Below, one piece after another: positions 40,930 through 49,853 of a DNA stretch of 64,000 bases. The DNA is taken from positions 31,052-95,051 of the forward strand of contig JAVBTA010000006.1 in the NCBI GenBank assembly GCA_031556375.1, read 5' to 3'. Within the stretch, counting starts at the first letter, position 1, and each line of letters starts with the position of its first letter. Source of the stretch: BNXB01 sp031556375 (lineage in GTDB: Bacteria; Bacteroidota; Bacteroidia; Bacteroidales; Azobacteroidaceae). The translations under genes were made by a program, and so were the position numbers. The notes below the pieces were generated by a model. The model saw only the letters and a list, made by a program, of their open reading frames with translations, was not told where the DNA came from and searched no databases.

Positions 40930-42660
40930 AAATTAATCGTTTATCGAATCGCAGAAGGACAATGGGTAACGATATAGAGGCCAATTCGCTAAATGTCCTA
41001 TAAAATAGTCGAAAAACGAGCAATCGCTTGATAAGCTATGCTTTTTTTCGACTATTTCTGTTTTGAAGATGACAAATTCCTTTTATCTCCCTTTTTTGGC
41101 ATATTTTAGGCTGTAGCTAATGCCGATTAGCTATATTGAGTATTCATTCCAGGTGTTAAGCTGCTTTTTTGGCGGTTTGTTTTTTCTGTTCTTTTGCCGC
41201 CAGCCGGGCCACATTTGCCGTATGCACGCCAAAGAGTATCCAGAGTATCTCGGTCTGTGGTGTTCGGGCTTTAATCTTTCGCAGGTTGTAATGTTCCTTT
41301 TCCGTTCCAAAACTTCCTTCCAACCGGGTGGATCGTTCTTTGGAGAGTAACGATCGCATCTTCTTTCTTTCAGGTTCGTCTTTGGCCCTTTTGCCTTTGG
41401 GTAGAAAACTGGTATAAATCGGAGTAGGCCTTGAAGAGCAATATTTTCGAGTCTTATTGGTTGCATAAATGGCATCACCGGCAAAGTGTGTGACTTTCTG
41501 ACGGAATAACATCTTGGCATACCAGATGGAAGAGATTCCACGGGTTCCCTCATTGAAGGCATTAAATGAGATGTGCTCTATAAAGTTGATACCATCAACC
41601 TGTATCAGGTTGGCCTTGGCCCCAAACTCAACGGCTTTGACCTCTTTCCCTCGTACAATGGGCCGGATATAATGTTTGTGAACACTTACAATCCTACCCG
41701 ATACCGTTTTCCCACTTGTATGCATCTGGGTTTGCTGGCTCAAAATAGTTCGGATCACATTACGCCTTTTATGATAGGAACCCTCAAGTTCCAACACTTG
41801 CCGATATTCACATTCAAGATAGTCCAACAGACTGCTGAGTTTGCCCAAAAGATAAATCAAAGAGGTACGTAGTTTCTTTCTCTTCTTGTGTGTCTTTTTT
41901 CTGCAACGGCTAAAGGAGAGATAACGTTTATGGATTTCATCATGTTTACTCCGGGGACGGCGAAACTTCAAGGTACGGCTCTGTTTTATAATCTGATCAT
42001 AAGTCCATTCGATACTTTCCCAAAGCAACTTCTCATTGGTGGGAAAACGAAGATGACTCTCATAGCAAGTAGCATCGCTCATGACAACTCCCGTATTCTC
42101 TAACAAAGGCTTCCAGGCCTTGGCCAGTGTCTTTTGAAATAGATCCATATCCAAACTACGGGAGAGTTCACAGCGAACTTTGCTCACTAACTTCGTGTCC
42201 CGGATTTCTTGGCCTGGACGGATAAAAATCCCGCAGAAGAGCTGATAGTAAATATTGCCGTTGATTTGTTCGACCAGTTTCTTATCAGAGACTCCGGTAT
42301 AGTTCTTTAACAACATCAAGGCTATTTTACCTTCAGGGCTAAAGAAGCTTTTACGACCCAAAGAAGATGATTGTAGGCCAAATGTCCTGGCTATTTCAGA
42401 AAAAGGAAATAAACGATGGATATGACCTAAATCACTCGATTCAAAACCCGAACGGTAAAGTGATAAAAGTTCGCTCTCTTGATAAAGTGGCAAAGTCTGC
42501 GATAATTCACAAATTTGTTGTACCTTCATGCTGTATTTTTTAGCGTGATTTCCCCGTTTTTGGCCTCGAAACCGTATTGTCGGGGGACAAACAAAGATAC
42601 AAAAAATCCCAACTAATTCATAATGAATCGGTTGGGATTGTTTTTTTATTAGGAGAATAA
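40930..42660 (-). mobile_element. IS1182-like insertion sequence (ends approximate)
   Basis: A single transposase gene with hairpins at both sides: AATAGTCGAAAAA...TTTTTTTCGACTATT at 41004-41056 and TCCCAAC...GTTGGGA at 42606-42636, the latter positioned to stop transcription entering from the symporter gene. I could not identify convincing terminal inverted repeats or a target duplication by eye, so the limits are estimates. The right limit is set where the symporter sequence stops matching its family (about 42657-42672). It disrupts the symporter's 3' end. Confidence 0.75.
41156..42529 (-). CDS. Transposase, IS1182/IS5-like (DDE)
   Basis: A 457-residue transposase. The N-terminal third has the DUF772-type layout (F-F-S-P-E-G-K-I-A-L-M-L-L-K-N-Y-T-G-V-S-D, then G-N-I-Y-Y-Q-L-F-C-G-I). 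DDE candidates are V-V-M-S-D-A-T-C-Y-E near 150-159, F-A-G-D-A-I-Y-A-T-N near 348-357 and R-L-E-G-S-F-G-T-E-K near 405-414. A Lys/Arg-rich linker and a basic tail suit DNA binding. The ATG at 42527-42529 is chosen. It lies 62 bp downstream of a TATCTTTG box (42592-42599). The frame is intact, so the element may be active. Confidence 0.88.
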   Translation of the reverse strand: MKVQQICELSQTLPLYQESELLSLYRSGFESSDLGHIHRLFPFSEIARTFGLQSSSLGRKSFFSPEGKIALMLLKNYTGVSDKKLVEQINGNIYYQLFCGIFIRPGQEIRDTKLVSKVRCELSRSLDMDLFQKTLAKAWKPLLENTGVVMSDATCYESHLRFPTNEKLLWESIEWTYDQIIKQSRTLKFRRPRSKHDEIHKRYLSFSRCRKKTHKKRKKLRTSLIYLLGKLSSLLDYLECEYRQVLELEGSYHKRRNVIRTILSQQTQMHTSGKTVSGRIVSVHKHYIRPIVRGKEVKAVEFGAKANLIQVDGINFIEHISFNAFNEGTRGISSIWYAKMLFRQKVTHFAGDAIYATNKTRKYCSSRPTPIYTSFLPKGKRAKDEPERKKMRSLLSKERSTRLEGSFGTEKEHYNLRKIKARTPQTEILWILFGVHTANVARLAAKEQKKQTAKKAA

Positions 42661-43772
42661 GCCACGTTACATGCTGTTCCGAAACTATCAATTGCAATAT
42701 ATAATGCGATCATTAATCCGATAGTTTGTTCATCGAATCCAAGGACAGTTTGAAGGGCGGCAATCGATGCCATGATTGCTCCTCCAGGCACCCCAGGTGC
42801 TGCAATCATCATTATTCCCAACAACAAAATAAATCCCGAATAAAGCGAAACATCATGAGGTAGTCCATGTATCATGCATACGGCCAAACTCATGGCAACA
42901 ATTTTCATGGTACTACCCGATAGATGGATAGTTGCACAGAGCGGAATACAAAAATCAGCAATATCTTCATCAACTCCATTCTGTTTAGTTTGTTGCAAAG
43001 TAACAGGAATTGTTGCTGCGGAAGAAGATGTTCCTAGAGCAGTCATATATGCCGGAAACATATTGTAAAGTAATTTGAATGGATTTTTCTTTCCAACGGC
43101 GCCGGCAATCGAGAATTGGATTATTAAAAGAAGAATATGTATGATAAAAATAATTCCGATTACTTTTCCAAATACAGAAATGACTTGTATCGTTGCTCCG
43201 GAATTACTCATATTTAAGAAAATACCGAAAATATAAAGGGGGAGAAAAGGAATAATTATTTTGGTAATCAATAATTCAACAATTAATTTGAACTCATGGA
43301 ATATCTTTTTTAATGATTCTGCATTAGCAGCAGCAGCTCCTATTCCCAGAACAAAAGCCAGGATCAGGGCAGTCATCACTTCAAACACAGGAGGCATATC
43401 TATTTTGAAAAATGGAGTCAATAATGTCGACTCAGGATTATCGATATTTCCCAATGTACTGCCTAAATCAAGCAATCCAAATATTGGTTTACAAGAAAAA
43501 TAAGTAAAAAACCCGGAGAAAATAGTTGAACCGTAGGCCAAAGCGACTGTAATTAACAGAAGTTTTCCGGCTTTATTTCCAAGATCAGAAATTCCGGGAG
43601 CAACGAGGCCTAGAATGATCAATGGGATAGAAAAACCCAGGAAATTGGAAAAAATCCCATTGAATGTTATAAAAATACGTACAATACTTTGCGGGAAAAT
43701 ATATCCGAAAGCGATTCCTAAAATAATGGCAATAATGACTCGAGGCAAGAGTCCTAATCTGAGTTTTTTCAT
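42658..43772 (-). pseudogene. Glutamate/dicarboxylate:cation symporter, 3' end lost to the IS
   Basis: A DAACS (Glt/DctA/SstT-type) symporter truncated at its C-terminus. It opens M-K-K-L-R-L-G-L-L-P-R-V with about eight helices. The HP1/TM7 serine-rich loop reads A-L-G-T-S-S-S-A-A-T-I-P-V-T and TM8 reads A-I-D-S-F-G-T-A-C-N-V. In the family, the last motif continues N-V-x-G-D with substrate- and ion-contacting residues and a further 15-25 residues. Here sequence identity stops right after N-V, and the frame runs 14 alien codons into insertion-sequence DNA to a stop at 42618. The truncation removes the end of TM8, so transport is probably abolished or altered. Confidence 0.85.
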
Positions 43773-43792
43773 ACGTATTTTGTATAGGGGAT

Positions 43793-44134
43793 TTAATCTT
43801 CCATGATTTCTACGTAAGATTGCTGTTCATCGTCCCATTCGAATTCATGGCTTATCGGAGCAGATAAGATAATATCCAGGGCCGGGTTGATGGAAAGCAT
43901 TTCTTCCGGGTAGACTGAGACACAATTATCCGGATTTTCAAGGTAATCCTCATCCTCATCTCCGTACAGAAAGCGCCAGCCGCTGTCGATATTGGTTTCG
44001 GGGTAATCTCGGTAACAATAGCCGATATGGTCGGCTTCCAACGCACGTTTAGAGATAAATGCGTATTTTTTCACTTCTTGTTCATACGTTCGCCCTTCAG
44101 GCTCGTCTTTTTGTTGTAAATCTTCAGGTTTCAT
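43793..44134 (-). CDS. DUF2185 (Imm33-like) protein
   Basis: A 113-residue acidic cytoplasmic protein with the DUF2185 signature F-I-S-K-R-A-L-E-A-D-H-I-G-Y-C-Y-R, D-S-G-W-R-F-L-Y-G-D-E-D-E-D-Y and N-P-D-N-C-V-S-V-Y-P. Domains of this type are listed among predicted immunity proteins of polymorphic toxin systems, but no toxin gene is visible here. It lies 12 bp downstream of the secreted protein gene at 44147-45376 and may be cotranscribed with it and with the nqr operon. Confidence 0.85.
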   Translation of the reverse strand: MKPEDLQQKDEPEGRTYEQEVKKYAFISKRALEADHIGYCYRDYPETNIDSGWRFLYGDEDEDYLENPDNCVSVYPEEMLSINPALDIILSAPISHEFEWDDEQQSYVEIMED

Positions 44135-44146
44135 TTTAGTATATTA

Positions 44147-45376
44147 TTAATAAATACGTTTCAACTGGAAGAAAAAGAATTTGAAAGTCAATCCGAGCAT
44201 AAACACACCTCCGGTCAGACGACTTTCCTGTGTTGTGAATATATTGGGCATATACATCGCCTGAAGTCCCAGATAAGAACAATTACTGGGTTCTCCATAG
44301 TGTTGCGGTTTAATTTTCTTCATGTCGTTAAGAGCAAAGTCAAGATTAAATCCGAATAACGGTGTGACAGAAGTTCCCAGACTCAAATTCTCAAGGTCAG
44401 GATTATCATCGATTGCATTTTGTGAAGGTTGAGCAAAATTAAAGGAAACCCCGGCAAATGGAACCAGTTTAGCCCGTTTATATTCTAGGGCGTTAAAACC
44501 AATGCACGGAGCAATCAATGCAAGTGGAAGATTCTCGCCCGCAGGCCAAACCTGATTTTTATTCTTTATCTGGATATCTTTTTTCACATCGCTTCCTGAA
44601 GCTGTCAGATACAATCCAAAGTACATTTTTTTGTAAAATGCATCAAGCGAAACATTGAAGAACGCCGGATAAAAGTCAATGTATTCGGAAACGTTTCCTG
44701 AAGTAAAATAAGCGCCTCCTCCGATTGTCATTCCCCATTGAAAATCAGCAGGTTCAAATCGATAAGAAACGACCTCTTTTACCACTTTTGACAGTGGAGA
44801 ATCCGGATATTGTTTTATAAAAAGGTCTGACGTTTCATTGATCTCATCGATCGACAAGGATTCGGAGTCATAAACAACCAGTAGCCTGTCGAGGAATAAC
44901 GGCAAAAATTCTTCTGTATCTTTGGAGTACTTTAATGATTTTATATCTTTCTCAATCAGGTCGTATTCATTTTTTATTAATGAGGAGACTTTTTCTCCGA
45001 TTAAATCATCGGAGGGAGAAAAGGATGGTGCCGATTGTTTTTCCGCTTGTTCTGAGTTCAGATATAATGCCAGATCCAGGATTTTTGAGTAATCTCCTAT
45101 CCAATAATACAACATTAGACGTTCGGTGGCCCAAAATGCCTGGTGATTTTCATCTTCTACGTTTTCGATCAAATAATTCATGATTTCCTTAACTCCGTCC
45201 ACGTTATTTGTGTCCAGTTCTTTCAGGATAAGCCGGCGACCTCTGGAAATGAGATCGGACTTAGACAGTTCCATTGTAGAAATACGTTCGGCAACGGAAA
45301 TACTATCCGTTGTCTGACTTAATATCCACCAGCACGGAGATAGGATCAATATTATTATGATAAATAGTTTTTTCAT
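44147..45376 (-). CDS. Secreted protein with C-terminal beta-strand domain, unknown function
   Basis: A 409-residue exported protein. Signal peptide 1-20 (ends W-I-L-S-Q). Residues 30-205 are mainly helical and TPR-like without a clear repeat (T-E-R-L-M-L-Y-Y-W-I-G-D-Y-S-K). From about 215 the sequence turns beta-rich with alternating hydrophobic strands (W-G-M-T-I-G-G-G-A-Y-F, Y-F-G-L-Y-L-T-A-S-G, F-M-L-G-L-T-F-K-F-F-F-F), suggesting an outer-membrane barrel. I do not recognise a family. It lies 12 bp after nqrF on the same strand, so it may be carried on the nqr transcript. Confidence 0.7.
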   Translation of the reverse strand: MKKLFIIIILILSPCWWILSQTTDSISVAERISTMELSKSDLISRGRRLILKELDTNNVDGVKEIMNYLIENVEDENHQAFWATERLMLYYWIGDYSKILDLALYLNSEQAEKQSAPSFSPSDDLIGEKVSSLIKNEYDLIEKDIKSLKYSKDTEEFLPLFLDRLLVVYDSESLSIDEINETSDLFIKQYPDSPLSKVVKEVVSYRFEPADFQWGMTIGGGAYFTSGNVSEYIDFYPAFFNVSLDAFYKKMYFGLYLTASGSDVKKDIQIKNKNQVWPAGENLPLALIAPCIGFNALEYKRAKLVPFAGVSFNFAQPSQNAIDDNPDLENLSLGTSVTPLFGFNLDFALNDMKKIKPQHYGEPSNCSYLGLQAMYMPNIFTTQESRLTGGVFMLGLTFKFFFFQLKRIY

Positions 45377-45388
45377 GTATAATCTGTT

Positions 45389-46663
45389 TTACCCAAAATC
45401 ATCAAACATCAACATCTCCGGGGGCACTCCAAGGTTATCCAGCATATTTCGTACAGCATTCGCCATCGGCCCAGGACCACACATATAGTATTCAATATCT
45501 TCAGGCGAATCATGGAATTTCAGGTAATTATCAAGAATAACCTGATGGATAAAACCCACATATCCTGTCCAGTTATCTTCCGGAAGAGGTTCACTCAGTG
45601 CGATATTAAATGTAAAATTAGGAAATTCCTTTTCAATAGCACGAAAATCTTCTTCATAAAAGATCTCATTCTTCGAACGGGCGCCATACCAGTAAGAAAT
45701 TTTTCTATCGGTTGTTCTTAAAGTATGAAACAAATGCAATAATTGTGAACGCAGAGGTGCCATACCGGCTCCACCGCCAACGTACAACATTTCTCTTTTT
45801 GTATCTAAAATATGGAAATCTCCGTAAGGACCGGAGACCTGAACTTTATCTCCTGGTTTGAGATTGAAGATAAAAGTAGAACACATTCCCGGAGGGACAC
45901 CTTCTTTCCAGGTACCCGTAGTCCGGTCGAAAGGAGGTGTGGCAATACGTACATTCAGCATAACGATATCTCCTTCAGCAGGATAGTTTGCCATTGAGTA
46001 TGCACGCATATTTTCTTCATTATTTTTGTGTGCTAATTCCCACATTTTGAATTTATCCCATTCCGCTTTGAAACGGTCTATATTTCCTGTTTCTGGACGA
46101 GCTTCCACATTAAAGTCCGAAAATTTAATATCGTATTCAGGTACCTGAATCTGGATATAAGATCCCGGTTTGAAATTAAGGCGCTCTCCTTCAGGAAGTT
46201 TTACCACGAATTCTTTGATAAAAGAAGCTACATTGTAATTAGAGACAACTTCACACTCCCAGGATTTCACGCCAAAGACTTCATCAGAAACCCGGATTTC
46301 CATGTCCTCTTTTACTTTGGTCTGACAGCCCAGTCTCCAATGATCTTTGATCTGTTTCCGGTTGAAAAATCCCACTTCGGTCGGTAAAATTTCACCTCCA
46401 CCTTCCAGAACCTGGCAACGGCACTGTCCACAGGTACCTCCGCCTCCGCAAGCGCTGGACAGGAAAATTCCATTGGCTTGTAAAGTGGACAAGATGGTAC
46501 CTCCCATCGGAGTTTCGAGCTCTTTTTCGTCATTGATAACGATCCTGACATTGCCGGATGGCGTCAGTTTCGTTTTAGCATATAATAAAACCAATACAAG
46601 CAGTAATGTAACAACAAGGAAAACTACCACACTGGCAACAATTGTTAAACCTCCGGATATCAT
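45389..46663 (-). CDS. nqrF: Na+-NQR subunit F
   Basis: A 424-residue subunit that accepts electrons from NADH. One N-terminal helix (about 4-26), a 2Fe-2S ferredoxin domain with C-G-G-G-G-T-C-G-Q-C near residues 70-79 and a distal Cys, then an FNR-like module with R-A-Y-S-M-A-N-Y (FAD) near 215-222, G-G-G-A-G-M-A-P-L-R (NADH) near 305-314 and C-terminal F-D-D-F-G. It is the last of six tightly packed nqr genes and sets electron entry for the sodium pump. Confidence 0.97.
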   Translation of the reverse strand: MISGGLTIVASVVVFLVVTLLLVLVLLYAKTKLTPSGNVRIVINDEKELETPMGGTILSTLQANGIFLSSACGGGGTCGQCRCQVLEGGGEILPTEVGFFNRKQIKDHWRLGCQTKVKEDMEIRVSDEVFGVKSWECEVVSNYNVASFIKEFVVKLPEGERLNFKPGSYIQIQVPEYDIKFSDFNVEARPETGNIDRFKAEWDKFKMWELAHKNNEENMRAYSMANYPAEGDIVMLNVRIATPPFDRTTGTWKEGVPPGMCSTFIFNLKPGDKVQVSGPYGDFHILDTKREMLYVGGGAGMAPLRSQLLHLFHTLRTTDRKISYWYGARSKNEIFYEEDFRAIEKEFPNFTFNIALSEPLPEDNWTGYVGFIHQVILDNYLKFHDSPEDIEYYMCGPGPMANAVRNMLDNLGVPPEMLMFDDFG

Positions 46664-46665
46664 AA

Positions 46666-47283
46666 TTAAATTTTTATACCTGAAAAACTCATAAAACCTA
46701 TTCCCATCAAAGCTGTGATAATGAATGCAATACCCAATCCTCTCAGAGGTTTGGGAATGTCCGAATATTGCAATTTTTCACGGATTGCAGCCATTCCTAC
46801 AATTGCGAGCATCCAACCGATACCGGATCCGAGTCCATATATGGTGGCCACACCGACATTCGGGAAAGCTTTTTGTTGCATAAATAAAGATCCTCCTAGG
46901 ATAGCACAGTTCACAGCAATCAAAGGCAGGAAAATCCCTAGTGATGCATATAAAGAAGGACTGAACTTTTCCACTACCATTTCCACTAATTGAACAAAAG
47001 AAGCAATTACGGCAATAAAGATGATGAGGCTGAGGAAACTCAGGTCGACACTGGCAAATTTAGGGCTCAACCATGTTAAGGCACCATGTTTAAGCACATA
47101 AACTTCCAACAGGTAATTGAGCGGAAGTGTAGCCGTAAGGACGAATACCACAGCAATACCCAATCCCACGGCTGTTTTTACATTTTTCGAAACCGCCAGA
47201 AACGAGCACATCCCCAGGAAATAGGCAAAAATCATATTGTCTATGAAGATGGAACGGACGAAAGTACTTAATATGTCTTGCAT
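46666..47283 (-). CDS. nqrE: Na+-NQR subunit E
   Basis: A 205-residue integral membrane subunit with six predicted helices. It shows the typical D-N-M-I-F-A-Y-F-L-G-M-C-S-F-L-A-V-S motif near residues 15-32 and a second conserved Cys-containing segment V-N-C-A-I-L-G-G near 118-125. These cysteines hold the intramembrane iron centre with NqrD. Homologous to NqrD and to Rnf subunits A and E. It is separated from nqrF by 2 bp. Confidence 0.96.
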   Translation of the reverse strand: MQDILSTFVRSIFIDNMIFAYFLGMCSFLAVSKNVKTAVGLGIAVVFVLTATLPLNYLLEVYVLKHGALTWLSPKFASVDLSFLSLIIFIAVIASFVQLVEMVVEKFSPSLYASLGIFLPLIAVNCAILGGSLFMQQKAFPNVGVATIYGLGSGIGWMLAIVGMAAIREKLQYSDIPKPLRGLGIAFIITALMGIGFMSFSGIKI

Positions 47284-47289
47284 AATTTC

Positions 47290-47916
47290 TTATTTTTCCT
47301 GTAAATTTTTGTCTTTTGATCTTTGAAACCAGATGATGCAGGCAACTACTATCAATGCCATTGGAGGCAGGATCATCAATCCGTTATTTGTATATCCCAT
47401 ATCGTAAAGAAACTGAGGTATTACCGGAAAACCCAGTAAAGTGCCGGAACCTAATAGTTCCCGGAAGAATCCGACAATAATAAGGATCAATCCATATCCC
47501 AATCCGTTACCGATTCCGTCGAGAAAAGAAGGCCAGGGCTTATTACCTAAAGCAAAGGCTTCCAAACGCCCCATTACAATACAGTTAGTGATAATTAATC
47601 CGATAAATACGGAAAGTTGCTTACTGACATCGTAAGCAAAAGCTTTCAACAGCTCATTGACTATTGTTACCAGAGCTGCAACAACAACTAATTGCACAAT
47701 GATCCGGATCCGTGATGGAATTGTATTTCTTAGCAATGAAATTACCAGGTTGGAAAATGCAGTTACTACGATTACCGAAACGGCCATCACAATAGATGGT
47801 TCCAATTTACTGGTAACAGCTAATGCAGAACAAATTCCAAGCATCTGGACCGTAATCGGGTTATCTTTTCCCAACGGGCCGAATAATATTTTTTTATTGT
47901 TTTCTGAAAGTCCCAT
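47290..47916 (-). CDS. nqrD: Na+-NQR subunit D
   Basis: A 208-residue membrane subunit with six helices, homologous to NqrE. Typical features: N-P-I-T-V-Q-M-L-G-I-C-S-A-L-A-V-T near residues 20-36 and I-I-T-N-C-I-V-M-G-R-L-E-A-F near 103-116, with the paired Cys residues for the iron centre shared with NqrE. It follows nqrC at 30 bp and precedes nqrE by 6 bp. Confidence 0.96.
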   Translation of the reverse strand: MGLSENNKKILFGPLGKDNPITVQMLGICSALAVTSKLEPSIVMAVSVIVVTAFSNLVISLLRNTIPSRIRIIVQLVVVAALVTIVNELLKAFAYDVSKQLSVFIGLIITNCIVMGRLEAFALGNKPWPSFLDGIGNGLGYGLILIIVGFFRELLGSGTLLGFPVIPQFLYDMGYTNNGLMILPPMALIVVACIIWFQRSKDKNLQEK

Positions 47917-47945
47917 AATTTTATAATTTACTTTGTCTCAAAACG

Positions 47946-48635
47946 TCACTTCTTTAAAAATTCAGTATACGCTCCGATACTATTTGTAAGCATTGCATCC
48001 ACACCCTGGCTTGTAATTGTTCCTCCGGAAATACCATCGACATAGTCCTGTCCATGGGCTGTTTTTCCTGGCTTTACAATAGCAATGGACAAGAATTTTC
48101 CATCGTTATTGAAGAATTTCTTGCCTATAAATTCTTTTCCAAAACCGGTTTTTTCAATTTCAGCGCCCAGACCCGGAGTTTCTCCGGCATGTCCGAATGA
48201 GGCTCCATAAACTGTATTTTTATCTTCATCCAAACTTATGAATCCCCAAAGAGGTCCCCAAAGGCCAGCTCCGCGCATTGCCAGGATATATTTAGTTTTT
48301 CCGTCGACTTTAGCTTCAAAAACAGGATATTTCCGTTCCGAATCAGGATTATTCAGTTCTTCGGCAAGTTCAGTAGAAAATGCATTGCCGTCGACTTTTT
48401 CGCCTTTGTTGTTCACAACATACGAGTCGACTATAAGTTTTTTGTATTTAGCTTCAGCCTCCGTGCTTTTGGCTTCAATATTTAGCGATCTTAATATTTG
48501 CTGCATCTTATCGATAGCTTCATTCTTCGATTGCTGAGGACGAAGTACCTGGGATACAAATGCAAGCGCTACAGCTACAAGGATGACTACGACTGAGGCG
48601 TAAATAAGTGTGTATGAGTTACTTTCTCTATTCAT
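47946..48635 (-). CDS. nqrC: Na+-NQR subunit C
   Basis: A 229-residue subunit with one N-terminal helix (about residues 9-28) and a periplasmic FMN domain. The covalent FMN site is the S-G-G-T-I-T-S motif near 206-212, whose Thr carries phosphoester-linked FMN. The family usually has S-G-A-T; Gly replaces Ala here. G-L-W-G-P-L-W-G-F near 129-137 is also typical. It overlaps the nqrB stop by 1 bp. Confidence 0.96.
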   Translation of the reverse strand: MNRESNSYTLIYASVVVILVAVALAFVSQVLRPQQSKNEAIDKMQQILRSLNIEAKSTEAEAKYKKLIVDSYVVNNKGEKVDGNAFSTELAEELNNPDSERKYPVFEAKVDGKTKYILAMRGAGLWGPLWGFISLDEDKNTVYGASFGHAGETPGLGAEIEKTGFGKEFIGKKFFNNDGKFLSIAIVKPGKTAHGQDYVDGISGGTITSQGVDAMLTNSIGAYTEFLKK

Positions 48636-49852
48636 TATGCCTTCCCTCCATCATTAGATTTAACAACCGAACGTTTCAAACGTTTTCTGATATTTGCATC
48701 CACTACATAATGGTCTATTAACGGAGCAAATGAATTCATTAACAGGATGGCGAGCATCATTCCTTCGGGATAGCCGGGATTCAGAACCCGGATCACAACT
48801 GCAAAAAATCCGACTAAAAATCCGAAGATATATTTCCCGGTTTCAGTACGAGCGGATGTCACCGGATCTGTTGCCATGAAAACTGCTCCAAAAGCAAAGC
48901 CTCCCAGCATAATATGTTCTAATGGTTTAACCATCATTCCAGGAGTAGTCCCTATTGCATTGAATATCAAAGCGGTAATAAATCCACCCAAAAATACCGA
49001 CGCCATAGATTTCCAACTGGCAACACCTGTGATTAAAAGAAAGATTGCACCGATTAGAATTGCTAATTTTGAAGTTTCCCCGATAGATCCCGGAATCAGG
49101 CCCAGGAACATATCCCACAAACTTAAAGGGTTACCTAAAACATCGGTAACATGTACCGGTCCTGTTGTTGCCGCAGTTATCTGTCCTAATGGAGTTGCGC
49201 CTGAAAAGGCATCCACGACCTGCCCTGAACCGATGCCAAAAGTACTGTCTGTACGCACAAATACCTGATCACCAGACATTTTTGAAGGATAAGCAAAAAA
49301 CAGGAACGCCCGTGTAACAAGGGCTACATTCCAGATATTATAGCCTGTACCACCGAATACTTCTTTTGCAAAGATTACGGCAAAAGCCGTAGCAACCGCA
49401 ATCATCCACAAAGGAGTGTCGACGGGTACAATCAAGGGAATTAACATCCCGGATACCAGAAAACCTTCCTGTATTTCATGTCCTTTCCATTGGGCAACAA
49501 TAAATTCAATGCCCAGACCTACAATATAAGAAACAGCTACAATCGGAAGTACGGCCAGAAATCCGAATAAAAACGTATTCAGAAAACCCGGATTTTGCCC
49601 GATAGCCAGATAATGCTGATAGCCAACGTTAAACATTCCAAACAGTAAAGCCGGAATCAATGCTATGATCACAAATGTCATGGTCCGTTTGGAATCAATG
49701 GCATCATGGATATGAACGCCCGATTTCGATGTTTTATTCGGCACGAACAGGAACGTTTCAACTCCGTCAAAGACAGAATGGAACATTCCGAATTTTCCGC
49801 CTTTCTCAAAATCCGGCTTAATTTTATCTAAATAATTTCGCAGAAACTTCAT
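48635..49852 (-). CDS. nqrB: Na+-NQR subunit B
   Basis: A 405-residue membrane subunit with ten helices, the sodium channel and FMN site. F-S-G-A-T-P-L-G-Q near residues 219-227 carries the covalently bound FMN Thr. Other family segments are F-V-V-I-A-L-I-P-A-L near 57-66 and F-M-A-T-D-P-V-T-S-A near 325-334. It begins 2 bp after nqrA, which ends in a run of ATTTC repeats at 49851-49866. Confidence 0.97.
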   Translation of the reverse strand: MKFLRNYLDKIKPDFEKGGKFGMFHSVFDGVETFLFVPNKTSKSGVHIHDAIDSKRTMTFVIIALIPALLFGMFNVGYQHYLAIGQNPGFLNTFLFGFLAVLPIVAVSYIVGLGIEFIVAQWKGHEIQEGFLVSGMLIPLIVPVDTPLWMIAVATAFAVIFAKEVFGGTGYNIWNVALVTRAFLFFAYPSKMSGDQVFVRTDSTFGIGSGQVVDAFSGATPLGQITAATTGPVHVTDVLGNPLSLWDMFLGLIPGSIGETSKLAILIGAIFLLITGVASWKSMASVFLGGFITALIFNAIGTTPGMMVKPLEHIMLGGFAFGAVFMATDPVTSARTETGKYIFGFLVGFFAVVIRVLNPGYPEGMMLAILLMNSFAPLIDHYVVDANIRKRLKRSVVKSNDGGKA

Positions 49853-49853
49853 T

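Noticed and set aside
40909..41155. Missing symporter C-terminal tail on the far side of the IS
   Set aside because: I could not find G-D-like codons in frame, a target duplication or inverted ends by eye, so I do not claim it.
41131..41562. 143-codon frame inside the transposase gene
   Set aside because: Shadow frame; the transposase on the same strand has DDE and DUF772 features.
46347..46694. Plus-strand 115-codon frame opposite nqrF
   Set aside because: Shadow of a conserved subunit.
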